Shown here piece by piece: positions 7,719 to 16,420 of a stretch of 40,514 nt of DNA. The stretch is taken from the NCBI GenBank assembly GCA_031271785.1, contig JAISUZ010000084.1, positions 1-40,514 of the forward strand. The letters run 5' to 3'. The stretch comes from Fibrobacter sp. (lineage in GTDB: Bacteria; Fibrobacterota; Fibrobacteria; Fibrobacterales; Fibrobacteraceae). Numbering within the stretch: position 1 is the first letter of the stretch; each line of letters starts with the position of its first letter. A program made the translations under genes and the position numbers. The notes under the pieces were generated by a model. It was not told the origin of the DNA. It worked only from the letters and a program-made list of their open reading frames with translations, and ran no database searches.

Positions 7719-8885
7719 TTAATAAAAGAGAACTTCTACGGAAATTCCGCCGTTTAAGGTGGAGATGCTCTTTTTTTCGGGGAGGTTCAGCGCTTTTTTG
7801 CAGGCGGCGTTCGGGCAAATGAGCGCGCCGGTGTGCGGCAATAAATCACGGCGGATTTTTTTCCCGATTTCTTTGTAGAGCAAAACGCTGTCGGCGGGGA
7901 TTCTTTTTCCGTACGGCGGGTTCAATGCCCAAAGCAGCGGTTCGGGAAATCCTGCGGTGCGAAGCGAGAAGAAGTCGGCTTCCGCAATTTCAATCCGGTT
8001 TTCAAACCCGGCACTTTCCGCGTTATGGAGTATGGTTTTTACCGCTTTGGAATCTTTGTCGGTACACCGGATTTTTTCAAGCGGGAGCAGCGGCTCTCCG
8101 CCCGCGTTTTTCAATATATGTTTCCAGGAAGTTTCGGAATACGCGGGTTGTTCCATGAAGGCAAACCGGCGGCAAATTCCCGGGATTTTCCGGGAGGCAA
8201 AAAATGCGGCTTCCAACGAAAAAGTACCGCTCCCCGCCATCGGGTCGAGAAGCGTTTTGGTTTGGAATAGCCCGCCGGCAAAGAGTATGCTCGCGGCAAG
8301 TGTTTCCCGGAGCGGCGCCCGTTCGGTGAATTTCGAAAAACCTCTTTTGTACAATAGTTCTCCGGCAAGGTCGATACTCACAAGGCATACATCATTTTGG
8401 AATACCAAGTAAACCGATTGGGTTTCCGTTAACGGTTTTTGAGGCGGTCCGCCGGTTTGTAATTTTTCTTCGAGAACCGGCTGCACGGTTTCTTCGACCG
8501 CGCCCGAATGGTAAAGCCGGGAGGCGTGACTCGTGACGAGAATTTTCGGAAGATTCCCTATCGGTAAATAAAGTTCCCAGGGAATGTTTTGAATCTCTTT
8601 TTTAAGCCGGCCGAAATTTTCCGCTTTGAAGCTCGCGATACGCATGAGCACACGGGTGATTGTTCTCGCATGAGCCAGAATTTTCCAGACATCGGCGAGT
8701 TTCGCTTTAAAGTCCACGGCGCCCCGGGTAATTTCATATTTAAACGAGGGTACAATCAGCGCCATTTCCTGAGCGGCAATATTTTCAAATCCGATATGGC
8801 AAACCGCCCGGAACTCGTGAACCGGACCGTGAAGGTGCCTCCGGATTCGCTTTTCGAGCGGGTGATTGAGCTCTGTTAATTGCAT
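7719..8885 (-). CDS. THUMP-domain class I RNA methyltransferase (RlmL/YpsC-type)
   Basis: This 388-residue protein has a THUMP-type N-terminal region (about residues 30-160) and a Rossmann methyltransferase domain. SAM motif I is LDPMAGSGTFSLEAA near 210-220 and the catalytic NPPYGKR motif is near 322-328, typical of N2-guanine RNA methylases. It corresponds to the N-terminal (RlmL, G2445) half of E. coli RlmKL and to Bacillus YpsC; no second RlmK-like methylase domain is present. The expected role is 23S rRNA modification, but a tRNA target cannot be excluded. It is divergently transcribed from the DUF4010 gene. No Shine-Dalgarno sequence precedes the ATG. Confidence 0.85.
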   Translation of the reverse strand: MQLTELNHPLEKRIRRHLHGPVHEFRAVCHIGFENIAAQEMALIVPSFKYEITRGAVDFKAKLADVWKILAHARTITRVLMRIASFKAENFGRLKKEIQNIPWELYLPIGNLPKILVTSHASRLYHSGAVEETVQPVLEEKLQTGGPPQKPLTETQSVYLVFQNDVCLVSIDLAGELLYKRGFSKFTERAPLRETLAASILFAGGLFQTKTLLDPMAGSGTFSLEAAFFASRKIPGICRRFAFMEQPAYSETSWKHILKNAGGEPLLPLEKIRCTDKDSKAVKTILHNAESAGFENRIEIAEADFFSLRTAGFPEPLLWALNPPYGKRIPADSVLLYKEIGKKIRRDLLPHTGALICPNAACKKALNLPEKKSISTLNGGISVEVLFY

Positions 8886-8951
8886 TGTGCAAAAAGATAG
8901 TTTGAAAAAAAAGAAAACAAACTAGATTATTTATGTATTTCGAGGATTTTT

Positions 8952-10232
8952 ATGTTGGAACTCAGCATTTTTTATCGTTTGGCCTGCGCTCTCGCTCTCG
9001 GACTGATGGTGGGTTTGCAGCGGGAACATTCGTTCAGCGCGGATCCGGAAGGGTTTTCTTTTGCGGGTGTGAGAACGTTTTCCGTTGCGGGGCTCCTCGG
9101 GGCGATCGCCGCCATGCTTTCTACGTTAATGAATTCCGTGGCGCCGTTTATTTGCTGCTTTGCCATTCTCGGTTTTTTACTGACGATTTCGCACCAGTCC
9201 ATTACGAGAGGAAACGATAAGAGTAAACCCGGACCGGGGCTCACGACTTGTATTGCCATGATGCTGATTTTTTTACTCGGCGCGCTTTGCTGGTACGATA
9301 AACTTTTGGAGGCGATGATTATTGCAGTAGCGCTCCTGTGGCTTTTGAACGCCAAAAATCAACTCCATTCCCTCGCGAAGAAAATTTCCAAAGAAGATAT
9401 TGTCGCGACGATTAAGTTTGCCGTTATTTCGGCGATTATCCTCCCGATACTCCCCAATCAGGCTTACGGACCGGCGGGACTTGAGGTGTTGAACCCTTAC
9501 AAAATCTGGCTTTTTGTGGTTTTTATCTCGGCGATCAGTTTTGTGGGTTATATTCTCGTGAAAGTGATCGGGCCCGGAAAAGGAATCGGCATCACAGGGA
9601 TTCTCGGCGGTATTGCTTCAAGTACGGCGCTGACTTTAAATATGACGCAGCGAAGCCGGGAAAACCCGAATTTCAGCGGGAGCCTTTCCATGGGAGTGGT
9701 GATTGCCTGGTCAATCATGTTTCTCCGGCTTTACATTATTTGCGGTTTAATCAACCCAGTTTTCTGGAAACCACTGTTTTTCCCTATGATTCTCCCGGCG
9801 CTTCCCGGACTCATTTACGCCATTTACCTGAAATACAGGGAACGCACCGTCAAGGCCGGTGAGGAAGACGCTTTTATCAATCCGTTTCAGCTGTTGCCCG
9901 CTCTCAAGTTCGGCGGCGTTTTCGCGGTAATCCTTTTTGTTTCAAACGCCGCCCGCGTTTATTTCGGCGCGGATGTCTTTTTGATTTCCTGCTTTTTCGC
10001 GGGGCTTGCGGATATGGACGCCATTGCGATTTCCGCTTTGGAGATGACCCGCGCCGATACGATTTCCGTGAGAGCGGCTTGCGTAGCGATTATGATTGCC
10101 GGAATCGCCAATACCTTTTTTAAAGGAATTCTCGTCTTCATTTGGGGAAGCGTTGCTATGAAAAAAGCCGTTTTTCCGGTTTTTCTCGCCATTATCGCGG
10201 TTATTGCAGCGATCTTACTTGTTTTGATTTAA
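8952..10232 (+). CDS. MgtC/SapB-DUF4010 family membrane protein
   Basis: This 426-residue protein is almost entirely hydrophobic with about 11-12 membrane spans. The N-terminus has the MgtC/SapB signature (RLACALALGLMVGLQRE, then FAGVRTFSVAGLLG). The C-terminal half, with ITGILGGIASSTALTLNMTQRSRE and the ADMDAIAISALEMT block, fits DUF4010. Such proteins are inner-membrane proteins of uncertain, perhaps ion-related, function. GAGG lies about nine bases before the ATG. A weak promoter TTGAAA (8902-8907) with GATTAT (8925-8930) at a 17-base spacing lies in the 66-base divergent gap. It is monocistronic, with its own terminator. Confidence 0.85.
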   Translation: MLELSIFYRLACALALGLMVGLQREHSFSADPEGFSFAGVRTFSVAGLLGAIAAMLSTLMNSVAPFICCFAILGFLLTISHQSITRGNDKSKPGPGLTTCIAMMLIFLLGALCWYDKLLEAMIIAVALLWLLNAKNQLHSLAKKISKEDIVATIKFAVISAIILPILPNQAYGPAGLEVLNPYKIWLFVVFISAISFVGYILVKVIGPGKGIGITGILGGIASSTALTLNMTQRSRENPNFSGSLSMGVVIAWSIMFLRLYIICGLINPVFWKPLFFPMILPALPGLIYAIYLKYRERTVKAGEEDAFINPFQLLPALKFGGVFAVILFVSNAARVYFGADVFLISCFFAGLADMDAIAISALEMTRADTISVRAACVAIMIAGIANTFFKGILVFIWGSVAMKKAVFPVFLAIIAVIAAILLVLI

Positions 10233-10252
10233 ATCACACCAATTAAGCCGTT

Positions 10253-10283
10253 AGGCAACATCGTTGCTTTTTGCCTGTTTTTT
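10253..10283 (+). terminator. Intrinsic terminator after the DUF4010 gene
   Basis: GCAAC (10255-10259) and GTTGC (10263-10267) form a stem with loop ATC, followed by TTTTT. An alternative outer stem AGGCAA (10253-10258) / TTGCCT (10271-10276) is followed by a T run at 10278-10283. It begins 20 bases after the stop codon. Confidence 0.65.
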
Positions 10284-10359
10284 ATGTTCCGGGTTTCCAA
10301 AATGAAAAACATTTATACTACATTGCCTTCTTGAAATACATGCGCCGGGACTGCTTTCT

Positions 10360-11496
10360 ATGAAACGTTGCCTTTTTCTTTTATGCTTCGCACTTACTTT
10401 TTCGGGGTGTTACTTTGCTCCGGGAATGGTTTTGGGAGAACGCGCTTCTGCCGACGGCGAAGTGGATACTCTCGCTTCTTTTCAGGGTGCCGAAGTTCAT
10501 TTGAGAAGCATCACTCCGGCCACATTGACTTCCATGGCGACCGAATCCAAGGCCGGCTCGAAAATTCCGCAGAAACTTTTGGAATACCGGCCGGATTCTT
10601 ACAAACTCGGATACTTCGACGTAGTTCAAGTGACCGTTTGGGAACATCCCGAACTCACTCTCCCGCTCGGCCCTTACCGCAGCGATAACGCTATCGGGCA
10701 AATGGTGAATGAAAACGGGGAATTGTTTTTCCCTTACGCCGGACAACTGAACGTGCTCGGAAAATCCATTACCGAATTGAAAGAAGATATTGTCTCCGCC
10801 CTTTCCAAAGTGCTGAATAATCCTCAAATCGATATTCGCCTGATCAAAAGCCAAAGCCAGCGCGCTTATGTGCAAGGAGCCGTTTCGAAAGCAGGCGTAG
10901 TGAGTCTTTCCGATGTGCCGGTCACTCTTTTGGAAGCCCTCAATATGGCCGGCGGCGTTTCCAATTTGGGCGACCCGACGCGTGTCGAACTTTCCCGGGA
11001 CGGTGAAACAACCGTGGTGGATTTACTCGGCGTGTATCCGTTCGGAGAAGGGCCTGCCGATATTTTATTGAAAAGCGGCGATGTGATTCGCGTGGCTTCC
11101 GCCACAGAGGCGCAAGCTTATATTTTGGGAGAAGTTTCAAAACAACAGGCGCTCCCTTTCGTGAACGGAAAAATGACTCTTTCCCAAGCGATCGCCACCG
11201 TCGGCGGTTTGCAGGCATTGAGCGCGCAGAGCCGCGGGATTTACGTGATCCGCGGCGGCGCCAACCCGGCGGATACCATTCGGATTTTCCATTTGGATTC
11301 CCGTAATCCTCTCGCTCTCGTGTTCGGCGATCATTTTGAACTCGAACCGCGGGATGTGGTTTTTGTCGATGCCACCGGACTTGCCCGCTGGAATCGCGTA
11401 ATGACTCAAATTCTCCCAACGGCGCAAGCGGTTTACTATACTGCTCAGTCGGTTCACGGCATCAAAGTCGCCAAAGACGATATTCTCAATTGGTAA
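10360..11496 (+). CDS. wza: Wza-type polysaccharide export outer-membrane lipoprotein
   Basis: This 378-residue protein matches E. coli Wza (379 residues) in length and layout. The signal peptide ends in FSGC, with Cys17 the lipidated residue. The poly-export domain spans about residues 70-170 (LGYFDVVQVTVWEHPEL, VNENGELFFPYAGQLNV, GAVSKAGVVSLSD). Two SLBB-type repeats follow to about residue 350, and the C-terminal LARWNRVMTQILPTAQAVYY segment resembles the Wza barrel-forming amphipathic helix. It should form the octameric outer-membrane exit channel for a capsule or exopolysaccharide. A -10-like TATACT at 10314-10319 lies upstream without a good -35. The wzc-like kinase gene follows after nine bases. 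No glycosyltransferases are nearby. Confidence 0.9.
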   Translation: MKRCLFLLCFALTFSGCYFAPGMVLGERASADGEVDTLASFQGAEVHLRSITPATLTSMATESKAGSKIPQKLLEYRPDSYKLGYFDVVQVTVWEHPELTLPLGPYRSDNAIGQMVNENGELFFPYAGQLNVLGKSITELKEDIVSALSKVLNNPQIDIRLIKSQSQRAYVQGAVSKAGVVSLSDVPVTLLEALNMAGGVSNLGDPTRVELSRDGETTVVDLLGVYPFGEGPADILLKSGDVIRVASATEAQAYILGEVSKQQALPFVNGKMTLSQAIATVGGLQALSAQSRGIYVIRGGANPADTIRIFHLDSRNPLALVFGDHFELEPRDVVFVDATGLARWNRVMTQILPTAQAVYYTAQSVHGIKVAKDDILNW

Positions 11497-11505
11497 ACGG
11501 ATTTT

Positions 11506-13629
11506 ATGAAAAACAGCAATCAGTTACCTCCGGAAGATTCCCAAGAAGAATCCATTGACATCAGCGAAGTTTTAAAGGTTTTGCTTGTCAATAAAAGATG
11601 GCTCGCGCTGTTTCTCGCGATCGGTATTTTTGTGAGCCTTTTCTACGCGCTTTGGTCCCGGCCGGTGTACAAAACCGATACGCTCATTCAGCTTGACATG
11701 TCCAAACACCCAAGCACTGTCATGAACTCAATGGGAGCAATGGCCGGACTTTTTGAAACCGCAAACCCCGCGGTTACGGAAATCGAATTGATCACGAGCC
11801 GCAGCGTGCTGATGGACGTTGTAGAATCCCAAGGGCTTCGCTTTTATGCCACCCCTACCGGATTTATAAACCGCCTTCTTCAAAGAGAAGGGCGCTTACG
11901 CATAAGTGATCTTTACATTCCGGAAGTAGCCCGCACGGAAAAATGGACGGCGGAAACGATTTCGGAAACTGAATATGAGCTCAAGGATGGTTATAATAAC
12001 TCCATACTGAAAGGCATTGTAGGTGAAACTTACCGTGTTCCTTACGCCGGCGATACACTCCGTATTCGCGCTTCAATACTGCGTGGTCCGGTAGGGCAAA
12101 AGTTTGCAATTGGAGAAATTCACCTGCTTACCGCAACCCGCGCTTTAAGAAACAGTTTAAACATCGCCGAAAAAGGGAAACAATCGGGTATTATTTCCAT
12201 CTCGCTGGAAAACCGTTATCCCGGTAATGCCTCCCGTATTTTAAATGCGATTACCCAAACTTATTTAAAACAAAACATTGAAATGCGAAATGAAGAAGCC
12301 AAACAAACTCTTAATTTTTTGGGAAAGCAACTTCCGAACGTAAAAGCAAGACTGGACAGCGCCGAAAAAGCATTGGGCGCGTTCCGCCATAAAGAAGGAA
12401 CCATTGACTTATCCGGAGAAACTCAAATTGTCCTTCAAAAACAAGTGGATTTCCAAAAACAAATTCTCGCTTTAGACCGTCAGAAACAGGAAAACCTGCG
12501 GCTGTTCAAAGAAGATCATCCGTCTATCCAGGTGATCGCTCAGCAGCAGGAACAACTGCAAAAAGAAATTGCGAAGCTGAATGCGCAAGCCAAAACGTTG
12601 CCTTTGACTCAACAGGAATACCTTTCTCTGGAACAGAATGTGGCGATCAATAATTCCATTTACACTTCCATTCTCAATAGCATTCAACAACTTAGCGTGG
12701 TTCAGGCGGGAGAAAACGGAAATGTGCGTATTGTGGATAGCGCCCAAGTGGAGTTGAAACCGATCAAACCGCGACGCAAAGTGATTCTTCTCGCCGGTGT
12801 TTTCGGCGGGTTTGCCCTCGGTGTCGGTTTTGTGTTTCTCCGCCGCATTTTAAATAAAGGAGTGCGTTCCAGTACCGAAATCGAAAGGGAAACCGGAATT
12901 TCGGTTTACGCCAAAGTACCCGAACATAAAGGCAGTCATAAAAAATCGAAAGATCATTTGGAGCTCATTGTGGAAAATGAGCCGAACGCTCCCACCAGCG
13001 AAGCGCTCCGCGTACTCCGTTCCGCGCTGGAATTTTCTTTGAAAGGAAACGTTTTGATGATCACGGGGCTTTCGCCGAATGCAGGTAAATCCTTTGTATC
13101 CAATAACTTAGCGATTCTTTTTAAGGGTCTCGGAAAGCGAGTTCTGCTGATCGACGCCGATTTACGCAACTCTTTGCACAGCCGCAAAATCAAAGGCTTA
13201 ACGGAACTCCTCCACAACAAAAAAACATGGGAAGAAGTGGTTGCTCCGTACGGCAAAACCGGCATTGATTTTCTGCCTCCGGGGCGCATTCCGGTAAACC
13301 CGAGCGAACTCCTCGCAAGCCCGAAATTCAAGCAAATCATTGACCGCGCGAGAGAATCGTACGATTTGGTGATCGTGGACACCGCTCCTGTCATGCTGGT
13401 TACGGACGCCCTTATTATTAGCCAGTATGCCGATTTCAGCCTGATTGTCCTGCATTACGGAACTCACTCCATCGAAGAAATTCAGGAAGCCCTAAAAAAC
13501 CTTTCCATTTCGTCTCCGGATAAGGATAAAGCCTTCGTGTTTAACCGCTGTGTCTATGACGGAAGCAAAAACGGCTATGGTTATAATTACGGTTACGGTT
13601 ATGGCAACGGTTACGTAAACAAAAAGTAA
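11506..13629 (+). CDS. wzc: Wzc-like polysaccharide co-polymerase and bacterial tyrosine kinase
   Basis: This 707-residue protein has the full Wzc plan. A Wzz-type domain starts with a first membrane span near 32-50, followed by a long periplasmic region with coiled-coil/GNVR character (about 270-400) and a second span near 426-446. The cytoplasmic BY-kinase has Walker A GLSPNAGKS (near 521-529), Walker A' LLIDADLR (near 547) and Walker B VIVDTAP (near 622). The last 25 residues hold seven tyrosines separated mainly by Gly and Asn, the expected autophosphorylation cluster. It should work with Wza to set chain length and drive export. The usual phosphatase Wzb is not encoded nearby. Confidence 0.93.
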   Translation: MKNSNQLPPEDSQEESIDISEVLKVLLVNKRWLALFLAIGIFVSLFYALWSRPVYKTDTLIQLDMSKHPSTVMNSMGAMAGLFETANPAVTEIELITSRSVLMDVVESQGLRFYATPTGFINRLLQREGRLRISDLYIPEVARTEKWTAETISETEYELKDGYNNSILKGIVGETYRVPYAGDTLRIRASILRGPVGQKFAIGEIHLLTATRALRNSLNIAEKGKQSGIISISLENRYPGNASRILNAITQTYLKQNIEMRNEEAKQTLNFLGKQLPNVKARLDSAEKALGAFRHKEGTIDLSGETQIVLQKQVDFQKQILALDRQKQENLRLFKEDHPSIQVIAQQQEQLQKEIAKLNAQAKTLPLTQQEYLSLEQNVAINNSIYTSILNSIQQLSVVQAGENGNVRIVDSAQVELKPIKPRRKVILLAGVFGGFALGVGFVFLRRILNKGVRSSTEIERETGISVYAKVPEHKGSHKKSKDHLELIVENEPNAPTSEALRVLRSALEFSLKGNVLMITGLSPNAGKSFVSNNLAILFKGLGKRVLLIDADLRNSLHSRKIKGLTELLHNKKTWEEVVAPYGKTGIDFLPPGRIPVNPSELLASPKFKQIIDRARESYDLVIVDTAPVMLVTDALIISQYADFSLIVLHYGTHSIEEIQEALKNLSISSPDKDKAFVFNRCVYDGSKNGYGYNYGYGYGNGYVNKK

Positions 13630-13672
13630 ATTTCCGTTCCAAATAAGTCTTGACATTTTAAATAGAGATATT

Positions 13673-13843
13673 ATGTTTTCGGGAATGAAAATCAACAAAA
13701 CAGAAAAACCGGCGCTCCCCTCTTGGCACCGGAAATCACAGAAAGCCTACCGGGTGAATCGTGTGATCATTGTTATTCAAATGATCGCGGCTCTGGTTCT
13801 CGGCGCTCTGATCTGGTTTGGTATCAATAATGTTGTTTCTTGA
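13673..13843 (+). CDS. Small single-span membrane protein, 56 residues
   Basis: An ATG at 13673 opens a 56-codon frame ending in TGA at 13841. The first 30 residues are polar and basic (KINKTEKPALPSWHRK). They are followed by one clear membrane helix near residues 31-50 (VIIVIQMIAALVLGALIWFG) and a six-residue tail, predicting N-in topology. It lies 43 bases after wzc and 10 bases before the next small gene, in the same direction and in a compact operon, which supports it being real. A TTGACA at 13650-13655 could start transcription just upstream. The family was not recognised; a helper of the Wza/Wzc machine is only a guess from context. Confidence 0.6.
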   Translation: MFSGMKINKTEKPALPSWHRKSQKAYRVNRVIIVIQMIAALVLGALIWFGINNVVS

Positions 13844-13853
13844 CGAGGTAACC

Positions 13854-14054
13854 ATGAATCGAAAAATCGAATGCGGAAGAAAGCCAAAGGGCAACGATAA
13901 CCTGGATCCTTTGCCGCTCCCCAACGAGGAAGAAGAAAACTACGATATCATCGAAGAAGAAGAAGTGGACGAGGAAGTCGATTTCGACAATCCTACATTC
14001 CGGCGCGATCAGATTTGGTCGGACTACGCCGAAGACTTGGATTACGATCAGTGA
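13854..14054 (+). CDS. Small acidic protein, 66 residues
   Basis: The ATG at 13854 follows GAGGTA (13845-13850) at good spacing; a longer frame from 13818 overlaps the upstream small gene and is less likely. The protein has a short basic N-terminus (MNRKIECGRKPKG) and then a very acidic centre with runs of Glu and Asp (EEEENYDIIEEEEVDEEVDFD), finishing in SDYAEDLDYDQ. No signal peptide, membrane span or known domain is seen. Its stop overlaps the GTG start of the lytic transglycosylase gene, which suggests coupled translation. The function is unknown. Confidence 0.65.
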   Translation: MNRKIECGRKPKGNDNLDPLPLPNEEEENYDIIEEEEVDEEVDFDNPTFRRDQIWSDYAEDLDYDQ

Positions 14055-16273
14055 TTTTTTTCACCCGGTTTTTGGGTAAATTCTTACTTCTAGCCGCTTT
14101 CACTGTGTTGCTTGATTCCTGCGCGTCGTCGAAAGCGGCGAGCAAGGCGGATGCGCCCGCCGAAGAAACGTTTTTGGAACGGGCGCGGCAATACCAGGTA
14201 TCCGCAGAGAATGAAGACCGGCTTTCCTGGCAAAACTACCTTTTCGCATTAGACGCTCTCGAAGCCGGAGATTATCTCCTTGCAAGGCACCACTTAGACC
14301 GTTCCCTGCACATGCTCGTGGCGGAAAAACACGAAGAACCGCCCCGTGCAGACGACAGCGTTTACCGCTGGAAAATGATCCCGAGAATTATGGAAGGACT
14401 CGACGCCATTTACCCGAACCTCGGGATCGGGAGCGATGCTTCTTCTTATTTTCACTATGATTTCTCTTTGGAAGGACTTGATTACCTGGACGAACCGGCT
14501 CTCGACAGCACGGAACGGGTAGAAATCGAAAACTTTTTGGATACGCTTGACTTTTCCCGTTTTTCCCTCCCGATTGAACTCAATGAACGGGTGATGCGTG
14601 AAATTCATTTCCTTTCCAAAACCGTGCCTTACTTTACCGAAAGTTCGCTTTCGAGAAAAACCGCTTACGATTCCATGATTACGGCAAGACTCAAAGAGAA
14701 TCAAATGCCGCCGGATTTAATTTATCTGCCGCTCGTGGAATCGGGTTATAAACTGAAAGCCTACAGCCGCGCCAAAGCGTCGGGCTTATGGCAATTTGTA
14801 CCGGCAACAGGGAAAAGTTTCGGATTGGATTCCGATTACTGGGTGGATATGCGGCGAAACCCCGAGCGCGCCACCGAGGCGGGAGTTGCTTACCTTACTT
14901 ATTTATACAAAGAATTCGGCGACTGGCTCCTTGCGATGGCGGCTTACAACTGCGGTGAAGGGCGCGTGCGCCGTTTGCTGAGAGAAGCCCGCGCCGATTC
15001 GCTCCCCGAGCCCATCACCTATTGGGATTTGAAACTCCCGAAAGAAACGATGCATTATGTTCCGCGGATTCTTGCCGCCATGATTATCGGACATTTTCCG
15101 GAACACTACGGCTTTAAAGTGGAAAAACAAACGAGAACTCCTTTCGATACGGTGACGGTGAATGAATGCGTGCCTCTCGCCGAAGTGGCTCCGGTGGTCG
15201 GTATTACCATCGACGAACTGCAAGACCTCAATATCGAACTTTTAAAACAGACAACGCCGCCGACTTACGAATCTTATACCCTCCGGATTCCCGCCGGTAC
15301 GAGAGAAGTATTTCTCGAAGCCTATGAGAAAATGGATAAAAGCAAATGGTCGCGCTGGGATTTTCACAAAGTCAAAAAGGGCGAGACCTTAAGCGCTATC
15401 GGGCGGAAATACGGACTTTCGGCAGCGCAGATTCTAAGCGCCAACGCCTTGAAAACCACAAAACTCAGCGTGGGGCAATCTCTCCTGATTCCGCTCCCAT
15501 CGAAAACAAAAGCCGCGCCCAAACCGGCGAACGAACAATTGCTCAGCCGCGGTAATTATTTGGTGAAAAAAGGAGAAAATCTCGCGACCATCGCGCGCCG
15601 TTTCGGGATATCCGCCGCGCAGCTTCGGGAATGGAACAGCCTCGGAAAAAATTCTTCGCTGCGCGCGGGACAAATGCTGCTTCTCAAAAAACCTAAAGAA
15701 CTCCCCCGCGAATACCAAGTCAAAGCGGGAGATACCTACCAGTCCATCGCCGACTCTTTCGATATTTCCTTTGAAGAGTTAATGAAACTCAATAACGCTT
15801 CCCGGAAACGCCTTGTGGTGGGGCAAACGCTGAAAATCGCTCCGGAAGAAACCGCGAGACCCCAGCCTCTCGTGGTGAAAAGGGATTCTACACACAAAGT
15901 CGCTTCCGGAGAAACGCTTACCGGTATTGCCAAACTTTACGGCGCCACCGTTACGGATTTAAGAAACTGGAACGGACTCGAAACCGCTTCCCATATTCGC
16001 ACCGGGCAAATTTTAAGAGTCACACCGCCGGAAACCTCCAGGTTTGAATTAATCCCTCCGGAAAGACCCGGACCGGAAACCCCGAATACGGGAGCGCCGG
16101 TACGCAAAATTTTATACCACACGGTAAAAACCGGAGAATCTCTTTGGGATATCGCCCGCTCTTACGGGGTTACCATTCAGCAAATTGTGGAATGGAATAA
16201 ACTCGAAGATACCAAAGTGAAAGTCGGAGCGCGTCTTGAAATCCGGCGGGAATTATCCGCGGCGGAAGAGTAA
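14051..16273 (+). CDS. mltD: MltD-like membrane-bound lytic murein transglycosylase with five LysM domains
   Basis: The GTG at 14051, overlapping the previous stop, gives a clean lipoprotein signal ending in LDSC (Cys24) and 740 residues. A frame from 14015 would place 12 unlikely residues ahead of it. The SLT family 1 domain spans about residues 210-360: catalytic Glu230 in LPLVESGYK, then ASGLWQFVPATGK and AAYNCGEGRVRR. Five LysM repeats follow from about residue 438 to the end; each opens with a variant of HxVKxGETL and closes with VGQxLxI. The enzyme should cleave glycan strands from the outer-membrane side of the periplasm. E. coli MltD has fewer LysM copies. Its place behind wza-wzc suggests wall remodelling around the export machine, which is inference. 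Confidence 0.92.
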   Translation: MIFFTRFLGKFLLLAAFTVLLDSCASSKAASKADAPAEETFLERARQYQVSAENEDRLSWQNYLFALDALEAGDYLLARHHLDRSLHMLVAEKHEEPPRADDSVYRWKMIPRIMEGLDAIYPNLGIGSDASSYFHYDFSLEGLDYLDEPALDSTERVEIENFLDTLDFSRFSLPIELNERVMREIHFLSKTVPYFTESSLSRKTAYDSMITARLKENQMPPDLIYLPLVESGYKLKAYSRAKASGLWQFVPATGKSFGLDSDYWVDMRRNPERATEAGVAYLTYLYKEFGDWLLAMAAYNCGEGRVRRLLREARADSLPEPITYWDLKLPKETMHYVPRILAAMIIGHFPEHYGFKVEKQTRTPFDTVTVNECVPLAEVAPVVGITIDELQDLNIELLKQTTPPTYESYTLRIPAGTREVFLEAYEKMDKSKWSRWDFHKVKKGETLSAIGRKYGLSAAQILSANALKTTKLSVGQSLLIPLPSKTKAAPKPANEQLLSRGNYLVKKGENLATIARRFGISAAQLREWNSLGKNSSLRAGQMLLLKKPKELPREYQVKAGDTYQSIADSFDISFEELMKLNNASRKRLVVGQTLKIAPEETARPQPLVVKRDSTHKVASGETLTGIAKLYGATVTDLRNWNGLETASHIRTGQILRVTPPETSRFELIPPERPGPETPNTGAPVRKILYHTVKTGESLWDIARSYGVTIQQIVEWNKLEDTKVKVGARLEIRRELSAAEE

Positions 16274-16364
16274 TTTTTGCAGGAAAGCTTCTAATAAATA
16301 AACCATATTTTAATAATCGCTTTTAAACGAAGAAAATACGCTTTTTGATGTCTTTTTGACTTGA

Positions 16365-16389
16365 TTGACTTTCAATAATTCACTATTTT
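16365..16389 (+). promoter_or_regulatory. Candidate promoter of the lipid operon
   Basis: TTGACT (16365-16370) is followed after 13 bases by TATTTT (16384-16389); the flanking region 16300-16390 is AT-rich. The spacing is short for a sigma-70 promoter, and an overlapping TTGACT at 16356-16361 would give a 22-base spacer, so neither fits well. The operon starts at 16421. Confidence 0.35.
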
Positions 16390-16420
16390 ACACTCCACTT
16401 CATTTTACTCGGATCTGTTT

